Positions 15,295-23,665 of a stretch of DNA of 64,000 nucleotides are shown one piece after another. The notes beneath the pieces are model-generated. The model was not told where the DNA came from. It did no database searches and saw nothing but the letters and a program-made list of their open reading frames with translations. Both the position numbers and the translations under genes were made by a program. Each line of letters opens with the position of its first letter. Position 1 is the first letter of the stretch. The DNA is from Streptomyces xanthophaeus (lineage in GTDB: Bacteria; Actinomycetota; Actinomycetes; Streptomycetales; Streptomycetaceae): the NCBI RefSeq assembly GCF_030440515.1, contig NZ_CP076543.1, positions 5,094,501 to 5,158,500 on the forward strand. The letters run 5' to 3'.

Positions 15295-17577
15295 ATGCTG
15301 ACGTACGAGAACGTGATGAACGCGCCCCTGGACAAGCTCCAGACGGCCGTCACCGACTGGACGGCCATGGCCGGCAAGCTGGACGAGATGGCCGAGGCCG
15401 CCCGCAACGGCATGAAGGCGAAGTCCGACAAGGCCGAGTGGAGCGGGGTCACCGCAGGAGTGGCGCGGCCGTTCGTCGACAAGACGGCCAAGGAGTTCGA
15501 GGACGCGGCCAAGGCCGCCAAGGGCATGTACCAGGTCCTCGCCGACGCGCACGCGACGTTCAAGGCCGCCCAGGACGCGCTGAAGAAGCTCGCCGCGGAG
15601 GCTCCGGCGGCCGGCTTCCAGGTCGATGCCGACGGGCGTGTCACGGCCATTCCGCTGCCCACCGAGGGGGAGCGGAACGCGGCCCGGCACGACCCCGACT
15701 ACCAGGCGACCCTGAACACGGCCCGCAACGCGTGGCAGTCCCGGATCAACCGGGCGGTCGAGGACGCGCAGGACGCCGACGACTCCCTGGTCCGGGTGCT
15801 CCAGGCGAACCTCGCGGACGAGCACGACTTCAGCGGAGCGAAGTTCACCACCCTCGATGCCGAACAGGCGGCCCGCGCCGCCGACCTGATGAAGAAGGTC
15901 ACCGGCGAGGGCGGCACGGCGCGCAACGTCGAGGCGCTGCGCGAGCTGGAGGAACTGCTCGACGACAACCGTACGGACCCCGAGTTCTCCACGGGCTTCT
16001 ACCGGACGATCGGCGCCGAGGGCACGCTGGAGATGTACTCCAAGATGTCCCTCGACGCGACCGGCCTGGGGGCGCCCGGCAAGGACCGTGCGCTGATGGT
16101 CGCGAACATCCAGAGCGACATGGGCGCGATGCTCGGGCTCGCGACGCACAAGGACGTCCCCAACCACCTCGACGCGGCCTGGACGACCCAGCTGATGAAG
16201 GCGGGCCGCAAGGAGATGGCCGTCTACGGCGGCGTGCAGCAGATCTACGGCTACCAGGCACTGGGCGCGCTGCTGCGCGAGGGGAAGTACGACACGGAGT
16301 TCCTCACCTCGGTCGGCCGCGACATGGTCGCCATGGACCGCAAGGACCCGAGGGCCTGGGAGTTCCACACCCCGTACGGTCTGGAGTCGGTCCTCAGCCA
16401 GGGCCAGGACGGCCGCGGCTTCTACCCGCTGACCGGCCTGATGGAGGCACTGGGCAACAACCCGGACGCGGCGACGGCCTTCTTCAACGAGCCGGTCCGC
16501 GAGGACAGCAACAAGGACGGCATCGTCACGAAGGACGACAAGCCGGTCTCGGGGCAGCACGGCAAGGACCAGGGCATGGTCGACTACATGCTCGACAAGA
16601 AGCCGTACATGGACAGCTTCGACATCAGCCGGACCGGCGACCTGCACCCGGCCCAGCAGGCGGTCGGCGATGCCCTGATGGCGGCGGTCTCGCACCGCGC
16701 CCCGGGTGACGAGGACTCGCCGCCGGTCCCGCACACCAAGGAGATGGCGGCCGTCATGGAACGGGTCGTCGAGAAGATCGGCGACAAGCCGGAGCTGGTC
16801 GACGCGGACCCGAAGGAACCGGACGGGCCGCTGAACGGGCTGTCCGGGCACTTCGGCCAGATGGCGGCCGAGTACATGCCGGACCTCCAGGCCGCCGCGG
16901 AGAACGGCAGCGGGACGATCAAGGCCAACGGCGAGATGGCCGAGTTCGACAAGGCCGGCATGGCCCGGTTCATCGGGGCGGTGGGCCAGGATCCGGACGC
17001 CTACGGCGCGATGACCACGGCCCAGCGGACCTTCACCACGGCCCTGGTCAATGACGTCTTCACCCATCGGGGCGAGTACGACGACGTCGACGCGGCCGTC
17101 AAGGTCGCGGTGCACCCGGGTGGCCAGATCGCAGGCATGCTGTCCGAGGCACGGGCGGAGGGCACGTTCGGCGACAACGCCCACAAGCAGGAGGAGTACG
17201 TCAAGGGCGTCGAGGACAACGCCAAGTGGGTCAACCGCGGTATCACCGCGGCGGGCGGCAAGTACCTCGAACTGGTGCCGCTGGCCGGCGACGTCGTCGA
17301 ATGGCTCCAGGAGGACATCACGGAGAGCGTGGTCGAGGGGGCCGAGAAGGACGCCGCGAAGAAGGTCGAGGACAGCAACCAGAAGGCGGGCGAGGAGTAC
17401 GTGCGTGCGCAGACCGGTGCGTCCGACTCCGCCGCGGCCTCGGTCCGCATCGCAGCCCGCGGATCCGGACTGTCCGAGCGAACCATCGACTCCTACGCCG
17501 GTGTCGCGTCCACGGAGACGGCGAACGCCTACTCGGTCGGCCGGGACCTGGTCGCCACCATGAACGGCGGATCATGA
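15295..17577 (+). CDS. large WXG-containing helical protein (DUF6571-like)
   Basis: 760 residues. The first ~110 residues are an ESX-like helical hairpin with W-S-G at Trp49 (KAEWSGVTAGV). The rest is a long helical domain resembling, as I recall, the DUF6571 proteins of streptomycetes. Residues 404-415 (DSNKDGIVTKDD) match an EF-hand/dockerin-type calcium loop. The C-terminal ~100 residues are Ala/Glu/Lys-rich, and no nuclease, ADP-ribosyltransferase or other toxin motif is recognised. The start ATG 15295 follows the previous stop by 9 bases. The stop TGA overlaps the ATG of the lipoprotein gene. It is a probable secreted substrate or structural protein of the cluster. Confidence 0.72.
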   Translation: MLTYENVMNAPLDKLQTAVTDWTAMAGKLDEMAEAARNGMKAKSDKAEWSGVTAGVARPFVDKTAKEFEDAAKAAKGMYQVLADAHATFKAAQDALKKLAAEAPAAGFQVDADGRVTAIPLPTEGERNAARHDPDYQATLNTARNAWQSRINRAVEDAQDADDSLVRVLQANLADEHDFSGAKFTTLDAEQAARAADLMKKVTGEGGTARNVEALRELEELLDDNRTDPEFSTGFYRTIGAEGTLEMYSKMSLDATGLGAPGKDRALMVANIQSDMGAMLGLATHKDVPNHLDAAWTTQLMKAGRKEMAVYGGVQQIYGYQALGALLREGKYDTEFLTSVGRDMVAMDRKDPRAWEFHTPYGLESVLSQGQDGRGFYPLTGLMEALGNNPDAATAFFNEPVREDSNKDGIVTKDDKPVSGQHGKDQGMVDYMLDKKPYMDSFDISRTGDLHPAQQAVGDALMAAVSHRAPGDEDSPPVPHTKEMAAVMERVVEKIGDKPELVDADPKEPDGPLNGLSGHFGQMAAEYMPDLQAAAENGSGTIKANGEMAEFDKAGMARFIGAVGQDPDAYGAMTTAQRTFTTALVNDVFTHRGEYDDVDAAVKVAVHPGGQIAGMLSEARAEGTFGDNAHKQEEYVKGVEDNAKWVNRGITAAGGKYLELVPLAGDVVEWLQEDITESVVEGAEKDAAKKVEDSNQKAGEEYVRAQTGASDSAAASVRIAARGSGLSERTIDSYAGVASTETANAYSVGRDLVATMNGGS

Positions 17578-18128
17578 TGACCGGCCCTCGTACTCGTACC
17601 CACCGTGCGGTGATCGCGGCCGCCGTGGGAGCGGCACTCCTCGCCGGCTGCTCCGACGGCAAGGCGTCGGCTGCGCCCGCACTGCCGGGGTCCACCTGTT
17701 TCGGGGCCTTCACACCGGCTGAGCTCGCGCCCCTCATGGGTACGGGGAAGGAGACGAAGGTGGACGGGCCGGCCGATGCACGCCTGACCGCCGGCCGGAA
17801 GAGCGCGCTCTGCAACATCTACGTGGACGGGAAGACCCGGTTCTTCGCGTCGGCGGAGCGTTTGCCACAGGGACAGCACTTCGTCTGGGCCCCTGCGGTC
17901 GATGAGCAGAAGCCGGAGCCGCTTCCCTTCGCGGAGAACAGCAAGCTGTGGGACAGCGGTGTCGCGGTCTTCCTCTCCTGCAACGGCCCCACCGAGGCCT
18001 TCGAGCTCAAGCTGTGGCTCGACGGCTCGACGGAGCAGATCGAGCAGGAGGAACGCCGCCCCTTGTTCGCGGGGCTCATGAAGAAGTACCTGGAGTTCGC
18101 CAAGGAACAGACCGGCTGCGGAGCCTGA
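17574..18128 (+). CDS. lipoprotein, last gene of the ESX-like cluster
   Basis: 184 residues with a basic N-region, hydrophobic stretch and lipobox LLAGC (Cys26), so it is anchored to the outer leaflet of the membrane. The mature part has no recognised domain; three Cys (SALCNIY, FLSCNGP, QTGCGA) plus the one in STCFGAF could form two disulphides. ATG at 17574 overlaps the preceding TGA, showing coupling to the DUF6571-like gene. A second in-frame ATG at 17577 is possible. The role is unknown; a partner of the secreted proteins is a guess from context. Confidence 0.8.
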   Translation: MMTGPRTRTHRAVIAAAVGAALLAGCSDGKASAAPALPGSTCFGAFTPAELAPLMGTGKETKVDGPADARLTAGRKSALCNIYVDGKTRFFASAERLPQGQHFVWAPAVDEQKPEPLPFAENSKLWDSGVAVFLSCNGPTEAFELKLWLDGSTEQIEQEERRPLFAGLMKKYLEFAKEQTGCGA

Positions 18129-18144
18129 GCCGGAAAAGGCGAAG

Positions 18145-18176
18145 GCCGCCCAGGGGTGCGCCTGCCCCTGGACGGC
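18145..18176. terminator. terminator at the end of the ESX-like operon
   Basis: GCCGCCCAGGGG and CCCCTGGACGGC form 12-bp arms (one G-T) around an 8-base loop, 16 bases after the lipoprotein stop. It lies between that gene and the oppositely oriented tRNA-Cys, so it can stop both. Confidence 0.7.
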
Positions 18177-18184
18177 CCGCCGCG

Positions 18185-18256
18185 AAGCCGTGACCGGAAT
18201 CGAACCGGCGTAACCCGCTTTGCAGGCGAGTCCCTCAACCACTCGGGCACACGGCT
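18185..18256 (-). tRNA. tRNA-Cys (GCA)
   Basis: A full cloverleaf can be drawn on the minus strand: acceptor AGCCGTG/CACGGCT, D-arm CCC/GGG, anticodon stem CTCGC/GCGGG with loop CTGCAAA (anticodon GCA), variable loop TTAC, T-arm GCCGG/CCGGT with loop TTCGATT, and discriminator U73, the known identity base of tRNA-Cys. CCA is not encoded. The D-stem has only three pairs and one T-stem pair is G-U. It stands alone, unlike the usual Gly-Cys-Val tRNA cluster of streptomycetes, and could be a second tRNA-Cys. Confidence 0.8.
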
Positions 18257-18436
18257 GTGTGGTGGTGACGTGCATGACGCTACGGGGGCCCGCGGGGCCG
18301 GGGAAGGGTTGCGCGGCCCGTGCAATGCGACTGCCATGCCGCGTTCACAGACCGTCCGGCCTAGGTCTCCGGGACCAGACCGGGATCCGTCGAATTGACA
18401 GGGCCACTCCGGGGCTACGCACCTTACTCTGGGGCG

Positions 18437-19948
18437 ATGAGCGCCCTTGAACCCCGCGTGCCCCAGAGAACCGCACCGATCCCGCCCCCGCCCCGGGGCG
18501 GGATTCTCGGGCCCGCGTACCGGACGCTCAGCATCGGGATCATCTCCGTCGTCTTCCTCATCGCCTTCGAGGCCACCGCCGTCGGCACGGCCATGCCCGT
18601 CGCCGCCCGCGAGCTGGAGGGGATCGGGCTCTACGCCTTCGCCTTCTCCGCCTACTTCACCACCAGCCTCTTCGGCATGGTCCTGGCCGGCCAGTGGGCC
18701 GACCGGCAGGGGCCGCTGCGGCCGCTGACCGTCGGGATCGCCGCCTTCGCCTCCGGGCTCGTGATCTCCGGGACCGCCGGGGCCATGTGGGTGTTCGTCC
18801 TCGGCCGGGCCGTCCAGGGCTTCGGCGGCGGGCTGGTCATCGTCGCCCTGTACGTCGTCGTCAGCCGGGCCTACGAGGAGCGGCTGCGGCCCGCGATCAT
18901 GGCCGCGTTCGCCGCGAGCTGGGTGGTCCCCTCGATCGTCGGGCCGCTGGCCTCCGGGACCGTCACCGAGCACCTCGGGTGGCGGTGGGTGTTCCTCGGG
19001 ATACCGGCCCTCGTCGTCGTCCCGCTGGTGGTGGCGCTGCCCGCGATACGGCGGACCGCGTCCGGGCCCGTCGACCCCGACGCCCCGCCCGTGGCCTTCG
19101 ACCGGCGGCGGATCCGGCTGGCCCTCGGGATCTCGCTGGGCGCGGGCCTGCTCCAGTACGCGGCCCAGGACCTGCGGTGGCTGTCGCTGGCGCCGGGCAT
19201 CGCCGGCGCCGCCCTGCTCGTGCCCGCCGTGCTGGGGCTGCTGCCGCGCGGGACCTACCTGGCGCGGCGCGGGCTGCCGTCCGTGGTGCTGCTGCGCGGG
19301 GTCGCCGCCGGGTCGTTCATCGCGGCGGAGAGCTTCGTACCGCTGATGCTGGTCACCCAGCGGGGGCTGAGCCCGACGATGGCCGGGTTCTCACTCGCGC
19401 TGGGCGGGGTGACCTGGGCGGCGGGCTCGTGGGTGCAGTCCCAGAACCGGACCGCGCCCTACCGGGAACGGCTGATGATCGGCGGCATGGTGCTGGTGGC
19501 GCTGGCCATCGCCGCGGCGCCCGCCGTGCTGATCGAATCCGTGCCGGTGTGGACGCTGGCGCTGGCCTGGGCGGTCGGCTGCCTGGGCATGGGCCTGGTG
19601 ATCGGCTCCACCAGCGTGCTGCTGCTCCAGCTGTCGGCGCCGGAGGAGGCCGGGGCCAACTCCGCCGCCCTCCAGATCTCGGACGCGCTGGCGAACGTGG
19701 TGCTGCTGGCCGGCGGGGGCGCCGCCTTCGCCGCGCTGGGCGGCGGTGCGGTGGGCGCCGCGCACACCGTGACCGCCGGCGCGCCGGCCTCGCACCCGGC
19801 CGCCTTCGCCGTGGTGTTCCTGCCGATGGCCTGCGTGGCGCTGGTCGGAGCCTGGGTGGCGACCCGGCTGGATCCCGCCAAAGATCCCGCCAAGGACCCC
19901 GCCAAGGACCCGGCCGAAGACCCCACCATGGACCCCGCCGAGCGGTGA
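18437..19948 (+). CDS. MFS transporter, DHA2/EmrB-like
   Basis: 503-residue major facilitator with about 12-14 membrane helices, likely a proton-driven drug or metabolite exporter in the plasma membrane. Motifs: helix 1 VVFLIAFEATAVGTAMPVAA, loop 2-3 GQWADRQGPLRPLTVG, and the GRAVQGFGGGLVIV helix. The C-terminal tail after ~residue 475 is a charged (DPAK)n-type repeat generated by 12-bp units. ATG 18437 is chosen as the first start consistent with the family; an upstream in-frame start (18395) adds 14 non-conserved residues. A TTGACA box at 18396 may be part of its promoter. Confidence 0.88.
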   Translation: MSALEPRVPQRTAPIPPPPRGGILGPAYRTLSIGIISVVFLIAFEATAVGTAMPVAARELEGIGLYAFAFSAYFTTSLFGMVLAGQWADRQGPLRPLTVGIAAFASGLVISGTAGAMWVFVLGRAVQGFGGGLVIVALYVVVSRAYEERLRPAIMAAFAASWVVPSIVGPLASGTVTEHLGWRWVFLGIPALVVVPLVVALPAIRRTASGPVDPDAPPVAFDRRRIRLALGISLGAGLLQYAAQDLRWLSLAPGIAGAALLVPAVLGLLPRGTYLARRGLPSVVLLRGVAAGSFIAAESFVPLMLVTQRGLSPTMAGFSLALGGVTWAAGSWVQSQNRTAPYRERLMIGGMVLVALAIAAAPAVLIESVPVWTLALAWAVGCLGMGLVIGSTSVLLLQLSAPEEAGANSAALQISDALANVVLLAGGGAAFAALGGGAVGAAHTVTAGAPASHPAAFAVVFLPMACVALVGAWVATRLDPAKDPAKDPAKDPAEDPTMDPAER

Positions 19949-20136
19949 CCACCCGGGTCTGCCGGGCGTCGGAGTACGCGGCTGCGTGACGACCGGCCGC
20001 CCCACCACCGTTCCACCCATGACGAGCTCGTGCTCGACGCCGTGCGGGCGCCGCTGCGTGCCGAGCGGGACCGGGTCGGTGCCGAGGCACGCCGGCTCGC
20101 GCTGCGGCACGCGCCTCTGCCGAAGCGGCTCGGCGC

Positions 20137-20441
20137 ATGAGTACCGCCACGACCCCGGTGCGCCACCTCACGCTCGCCGAGGTCCTGGACCTCGCCCGGC
20201 ACGCCTGCCCGGCCCGGGACCAGCCGGTCGGGCTGCGCGCCCCCGGACTGCCGGAGTCGGCGGTGCACCGGCCGAGGGCCGCTGGCTCGCCGCGGCCACG
20301 TTCCTCGCCGTGAACGGCGCCGACCCCGGCGACGCGGAGCAGGCGATCGCGTACGGGCTGGTCATCGATGTGGCCGCCGGGCACGAGCCGGATGGTGCGC
20401 GGATCGGCCGCCGACCACGGGCGCCGACCGAAGCGGTGTGA
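20137..20441 (+). pseudogene. Doc/Fic toxin remnant with internal deletion
   Basis: The first frame reads HLTLAEVLDLARHACP, ..LRAPGLPESAVHRPRA (the Doc N-terminal signature), then hits a stop at 20311. In a shifted frame from ~20275 it continues GRWLAAATFLAVNGADPGDAEQAIAYGLVIDVAAG, the Doc C-terminus. The central part with the catalytic HxFx(D/E)GNKR loop is missing, so the gene is inactive. Intact Doc proteins AMP-load or phosphorylate EF-Tu in type II toxin-antitoxin pairs. Just upstream (~19986-20139) an open frame ending HAPLPKRLGA could be leftover antitoxin coding sequence, but I do not recognise it. Confidence 0.7.
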
Positions 20442-20577
20442 CGCTCGCCGCACCCGCCGAGGTCACGGGCCTGTCCCTCCGCGAGGGGCGGGCACGGGCC
20501 GGTAGGGTGGCCCGGTTGTCCTACGTACGACTGCCTGCCACCCGTACCAGATACGCCGAGAGCACGAACCGGAGACC

Positions 20578-22362
20578 GTGACTACTACCGCCTCCCACCA
20601 TCTCTCACCCGCCTTCCCCGGCCGTGCCCCCTGGGGTACCGCCAACAAGCTGCGCGCCTGGCAGCAGGGGGCGCTCGACCGCTACATCCAGAACCAGCCG
20701 CGGGACTTCCTCGCGGTCGCCACGCCCGGCGCCGGCAAGACCACCTTCGCGCTCACCCTCGCCTCCTGGCTGCTGCACCACCACGTCGTGCAGCAGGTGA
20801 CCGTCGTCGCGCCGACCGAGCACCTGAAGAAGCAGTGGGCGGAGGCGGCGGCCCGGATAGGCATCCGGCTCGACCCCGAGTACTCCGCCGGACCGCTCAG
20901 CAAGGACTACCACGGGGTCGCCGTCACCTACGCCGGTGTCGGCGTGCGGCCGATGCTGCACCGCAACCGCTGCGAGCAGCGCAAGACCCTCGTCATCCTC
21001 GACGAGATCCACCACGCCGGTGACTCGAAGTCCTGGGGCGAGGCCTGCCTGGAGGCCTTCGACCCGGCGACCCGGCGCCTGGCCCTGACCGGAACGCCCT
21101 TCCGGTCCGACACGAACCCGATCCCCTTCGTCACGTACGAGGAGGGCAACGACGGGATCCGCCGGTCCTCCGCCGACTACACCTACGGCTACGGGAACGC
21201 GCTCGGCGACGGCGTCGTCCGGCCGGTCATCTTCCTCTCCTACAGCGGCAACATGCGCTGGCGGACCAAGGCCGGCGACGAGATCGCCGCCCGGCTCGGC
21301 GAGCCGATGACCAAGGACGCCATCTCCCAGGCCTGGCGCACGGCGCTGGACCCGCGCGGCGACTGGATGCCGAACGTGCTGCGCGCCGCCGACCAGCGGC
21401 TGACGGAGGTCAGGAAGGGCATCCCGGACGCCGGCGGCCTCGTCATCGCCTCCGACCAGGACTCGGCGCGCGCCTACGCCAAGCTGCTGAGGGAGATCAC
21501 CGGCAGCAAGGCGACCGTGGTGCTCTCCGACGACACCGGAGCGTCGAAGCGGATCGACGAGTTCAGCGAGGACGGCAGCCGCTGGATGGTCGCGGTCCGG
21601 ATGGTGTCCGAGGGCGTCGACGTACCGCGCCTCGCGGTGGGCGTCTACGCCACCACCATTTCGACGCCGCTGTTCTTCGCGCAGGCCGTCGGCCGATTCG
21701 TGCGTTCGCGCAGGCGCGGCGAGACCGCGTCCGTGTTCCTGCCGACCATTCCTTACCTCCTCGGCTTCGCCAACGAGATGGAGGTCGAGCGCGACCACGT
21801 CCTCGACAAGCCGAAGAAGCAGGGCGAGGAGGATCCGTACGCCGAGTCCGAGAAGGAGATGGACGAGGCGAACAAGCAGGAGGACGAGGACACCGGCGAG
21901 GACGAGCAGATGTCCTTCGAGGCGCTGGAGTCCGACGCGGTCTTCGACCGGGTCCTCTACGACGGCGCCGAGTTCGGCATGCAGGCGCACCCGGGCAGCG
22001 AGGAGGAGCAGGACTACCTCGGTATCCCCGGGCTGCTGGAGCCGGACCAGGTGCAGATGCTGCTGCAGAAGCGGCAGTCGCGGCAGATCGCGCACAGCCG
22101 GCGCAAGCCGGACGCGGAGGCGGACCTGCTGGAGCTGCCGGCGGACCGGCGGCCCGTGGTCTCGCACAAGGAGCTGCTGGAGCTGCGCAAGTCGCTGAAC
22201 ACGATGGTGGGCGCCTACGTCCACCAGAGCGGCAAGCCGCACGGGGTGATCCACACGGAGCTGCGCCGGGTGTGCGGCGGGCCGCCGAGCGCGGAGGCGA
22301 CCGCGGGGCAGCTGCGTGAGCGGATCAAGAAGGTGCAGGAGTGGGCCACCCGTATGCGGTGA
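20578..22362 (+). CDS. superfamily 2 DEAD/DEAH-box helicase
   Basis: 594-residue SF2 helicase or translocase. Motif I ATPGAGKTTFA lies near residue 50, motif Ia VVAPTEHLKKQWAEAA, motif II DEIHH at 142-146 (DEAD-like), motif III ALTGTPFRSD and motif VI QAVGRFVRSRRRGE. The helicase core spans ~1-400; the C-terminal ~190 residues are acidic (EEDPYAESEKEMDEANKQED) and then helical and basic, with no named domain. GTG start at 20578 follows a TAGGGT -10-like box at 20503. Its closest general resemblance is to XPB/RecG-like DNA helicases of actinobacteria. The substrate is unknown. It stands alone, followed by a strong terminator. Confidence 0.88.
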   Translation: MTTTASHHLSPAFPGRAPWGTANKLRAWQQGALDRYIQNQPRDFLAVATPGAGKTTFALTLASWLLHHHVVQQVTVVAPTEHLKKQWAEAAARIGIRLDPEYSAGPLSKDYHGVAVTYAGVGVRPMLHRNRCEQRKTLVILDEIHHAGDSKSWGEACLEAFDPATRRLALTGTPFRSDTNPIPFVTYEEGNDGIRRSSADYTYGYGNALGDGVVRPVIFLSYSGNMRWRTKAGDEIAARLGEPMTKDAISQAWRTALDPRGDWMPNVLRAADQRLTEVRKGIPDAGGLVIASDQDSARAYAKLLREITGSKATVVLSDDTGASKRIDEFSEDGSRWMVAVRMVSEGVDVPRLAVGVYATTISTPLFFAQAVGRFVRSRRRGETASVFLPTIPYLLGFANEMEVERDHVLDKPKKQGEEDPYAESEKEMDEANKQEDEDTGEDEQMSFEALESDAVFDRVLYDGAEFGMQAHPGSEEEQDYLGIPGLLEPDQVQMLLQKRQSRQIAHSRRKPDAEADLLELPADRRPVVSHKELLELRKSLNTMVGAYVHQSGKPHGVIHTELRRVCGGPPSAEATAGQLRERIKKVQEWATRMR

Positions 22363-22378
22363 GTTCCCACGAAGTGGG

Positions 22379-22416
22379 GGACGGGGTCCGGGCGGAGGTT
22401 CGCACGGACCCCGTCC
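22379..22416 (+). terminator. helicase terminator
   Basis: Perfect 12-bp arms GGACGGGGTCCG and CGGACCCCGTCC around a 14-base loop, 16 bases after the helicase stop. Confidence 0.8.
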
Positions 22417-22842
22417 GCCGTTACGCGGTCGGGCGGCGCCGGCGGCCGTTGATCGGCTTGGCCCCGCCGTCCGGCGTGGGCTGGTTGCGTGGACTCCAGG
22501 TGCGCGTGGGCGCATCCCCCTGGAGGCGATCACAGTCGTTTTGAACATGCTCAGAGTAATGGGGCGGTAAAGACGAGCTGTGGCAATCGAGGTCACGAAT
22601 TGACACCGAGACCGATCAGGAAACGGCATAAACAGGTAGCACGCGCCCGGATTCTGGACGAGCCCTTCCGCTGAGCGGACCCGCTCGCTACTGTCCCCGC
22701 ATCAAACGCACCGTGGCAGCGCCGCCGCGGGAGCGCAGCCGGTGCAATGGCCGCTACCGGCGGCCTCTCCGTGCGTCGCCGCGGGACCGGCGGCGCGCCA
22801 CCCCGAGAGTCACCGCCGCTCACCGAAAGAGGGAGAGGCGTC
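22417..22842. other. gap upstream of the IclR regulator
   Basis: About 430 bases without a supportable gene. The part 22540-22680 is noticeably less GC-rich (ttttgaacatgctcagagtaat), consistent with a promoter region. A GAGGGAGAGG ribosome-binding site ends it. Confidence 0.5.
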
Positions 22843-23484
22843 GTGACCGCGGAAACCTCCCAGACTCTCGACAGAGGGCTCAGAGTCCTCAAACTGCTCG
22901 CCGACACCGACCACGGTCTGACCGTCACAGAGCTCTCCAACCGCCTCGGTGTGAACCGCACCGTGGTCTACCGGCTCCTCGCCACCCTCGAACAGCACGC
23001 CCTGGTCCGCCGTGACCTCGGCGGCCGGGCCCGGGTCGGCCTCGGAGTGCTGCGGCTGGGCCGCCAGGTCCACCCGCTCGTACGCGAGGCTGCCCTGCCC
23101 GCGCTGCGGTCCCTCGCCGAGGACATAGGTGCCACCGCGCACCTGACCCTCGTCGACGGCACCGAGGCGCTCGCCGTCGCCGTCGTGGAGCCGACCTGGA
23201 CGGACTACCACGTCGCCTACCGGGCCGGCTTCCGCCACCCGCTGGACCGCGGGGCCGCCGGGCGGGCCATCCTGGCAGCCCGTCAGGGCTCCCTGATCGA
23301 GCCGGGGTACACGCTGACCCACGGGGAGCTGGAAGCGGGCGCCAGTGGCGCCGCCGCGCCGCTCGTGGGCATCACCGGGCTGGAAGGCAGCGTCGGCGTC
23401 GTCATGCTGGCGGACGCGGTGCCGGAGCGGGTCGGGCCGCGGGTGGTCGACGCGGCGCGCGAGGTGGCCGACGCGCTTCGCTAG
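22843..23484 (+). CDS. IclR family transcriptional regulator
   Basis: 213-residue DNA-binding regulator. The winged helix-turn-helix covers residues ~5-65 (TLDRGLRVLKLLAD, LTVTELSNRLGVNRTVVYRL) and is followed by a shortened IclR effector-binding domain (PALRSLAEDIGATAHLTLVD, HPLDRGAAGRAILAA, GSVGVVMLADAVPERVG). The GTG at 22843 after GAGGGAGAGGCGTC is preferred to an earlier in-frame start that adds 32 non-conserved residues. At 213 residues it is slightly shorter than the usual 250. No obvious target gene is adjacent, so it may be autoregulated or act elsewhere. Confidence 0.88.
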   Translation: MTAETSQTLDRGLRVLKLLADTDHGLTVTELSNRLGVNRTVVYRLLATLEQHALVRRDLGGRARVGLGVLRLGRQVHPLVREAALPALRSLAEDIGATAHLTLVDGTEALAVAVVEPTWTDYHVAYRAGFRHPLDRGAAGRAILAARQGSLIEPGYTLTHGELEAGASGAAAPLVGITGLEGSVGVVMLADAVPERVGPRVVDAAREVADALR

Positions 23485-23520
23485 GCCGCGGGCTCGGCGG
23501 TTCGGTACCGGGTGCGGCGC

Positions 23521-23606
23521 CGTTGCCGGGGGCGCTGCCCCCGGGCCCCCGCGCCTCAAACGCCGGCGGGGCTGAAAAGATCGCCTCGAACGCCGACGGG
23601 GCTGAG
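23521..23606. repeat. dispersed CCTCAAACGCCGGCG-type element (degenerate)
   Basis: CCGGGGGCGCTGCCCCCGG hairpin followed by CCTCAAACGCCGGCG and, 35 bases on, a second diverged copy CCTCGAACGCCGACG. The same core recurs at 25855, 26167 (inverted), 39521 and 45846. It sits between the IclR gene and the Lon-type peptidase gene and may terminate the former. Confidence 0.6.
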
Positions 23607-23665
23607 TGGGCCCGGTGGGGCTGGGGTGGCCCGGTGGGGTGGGAGGGGCCGGATAGATTGGGCGG

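Noticed and set aside
12034..17184. A 1716-codon open frame on the minus strand across the ESX-like cluster
   Set aside because: It is the high-GC shadow of the real plus-strand genes: no family similarity, Arg/His/Gly-biased composition, no RBS.
11432..18256. Integrated element bounded by att repeats at tRNA-Cys
   Set aside because: No integrase and no copy of the tRNA 3' end was found near 11430-11600; only the island-like context remains.
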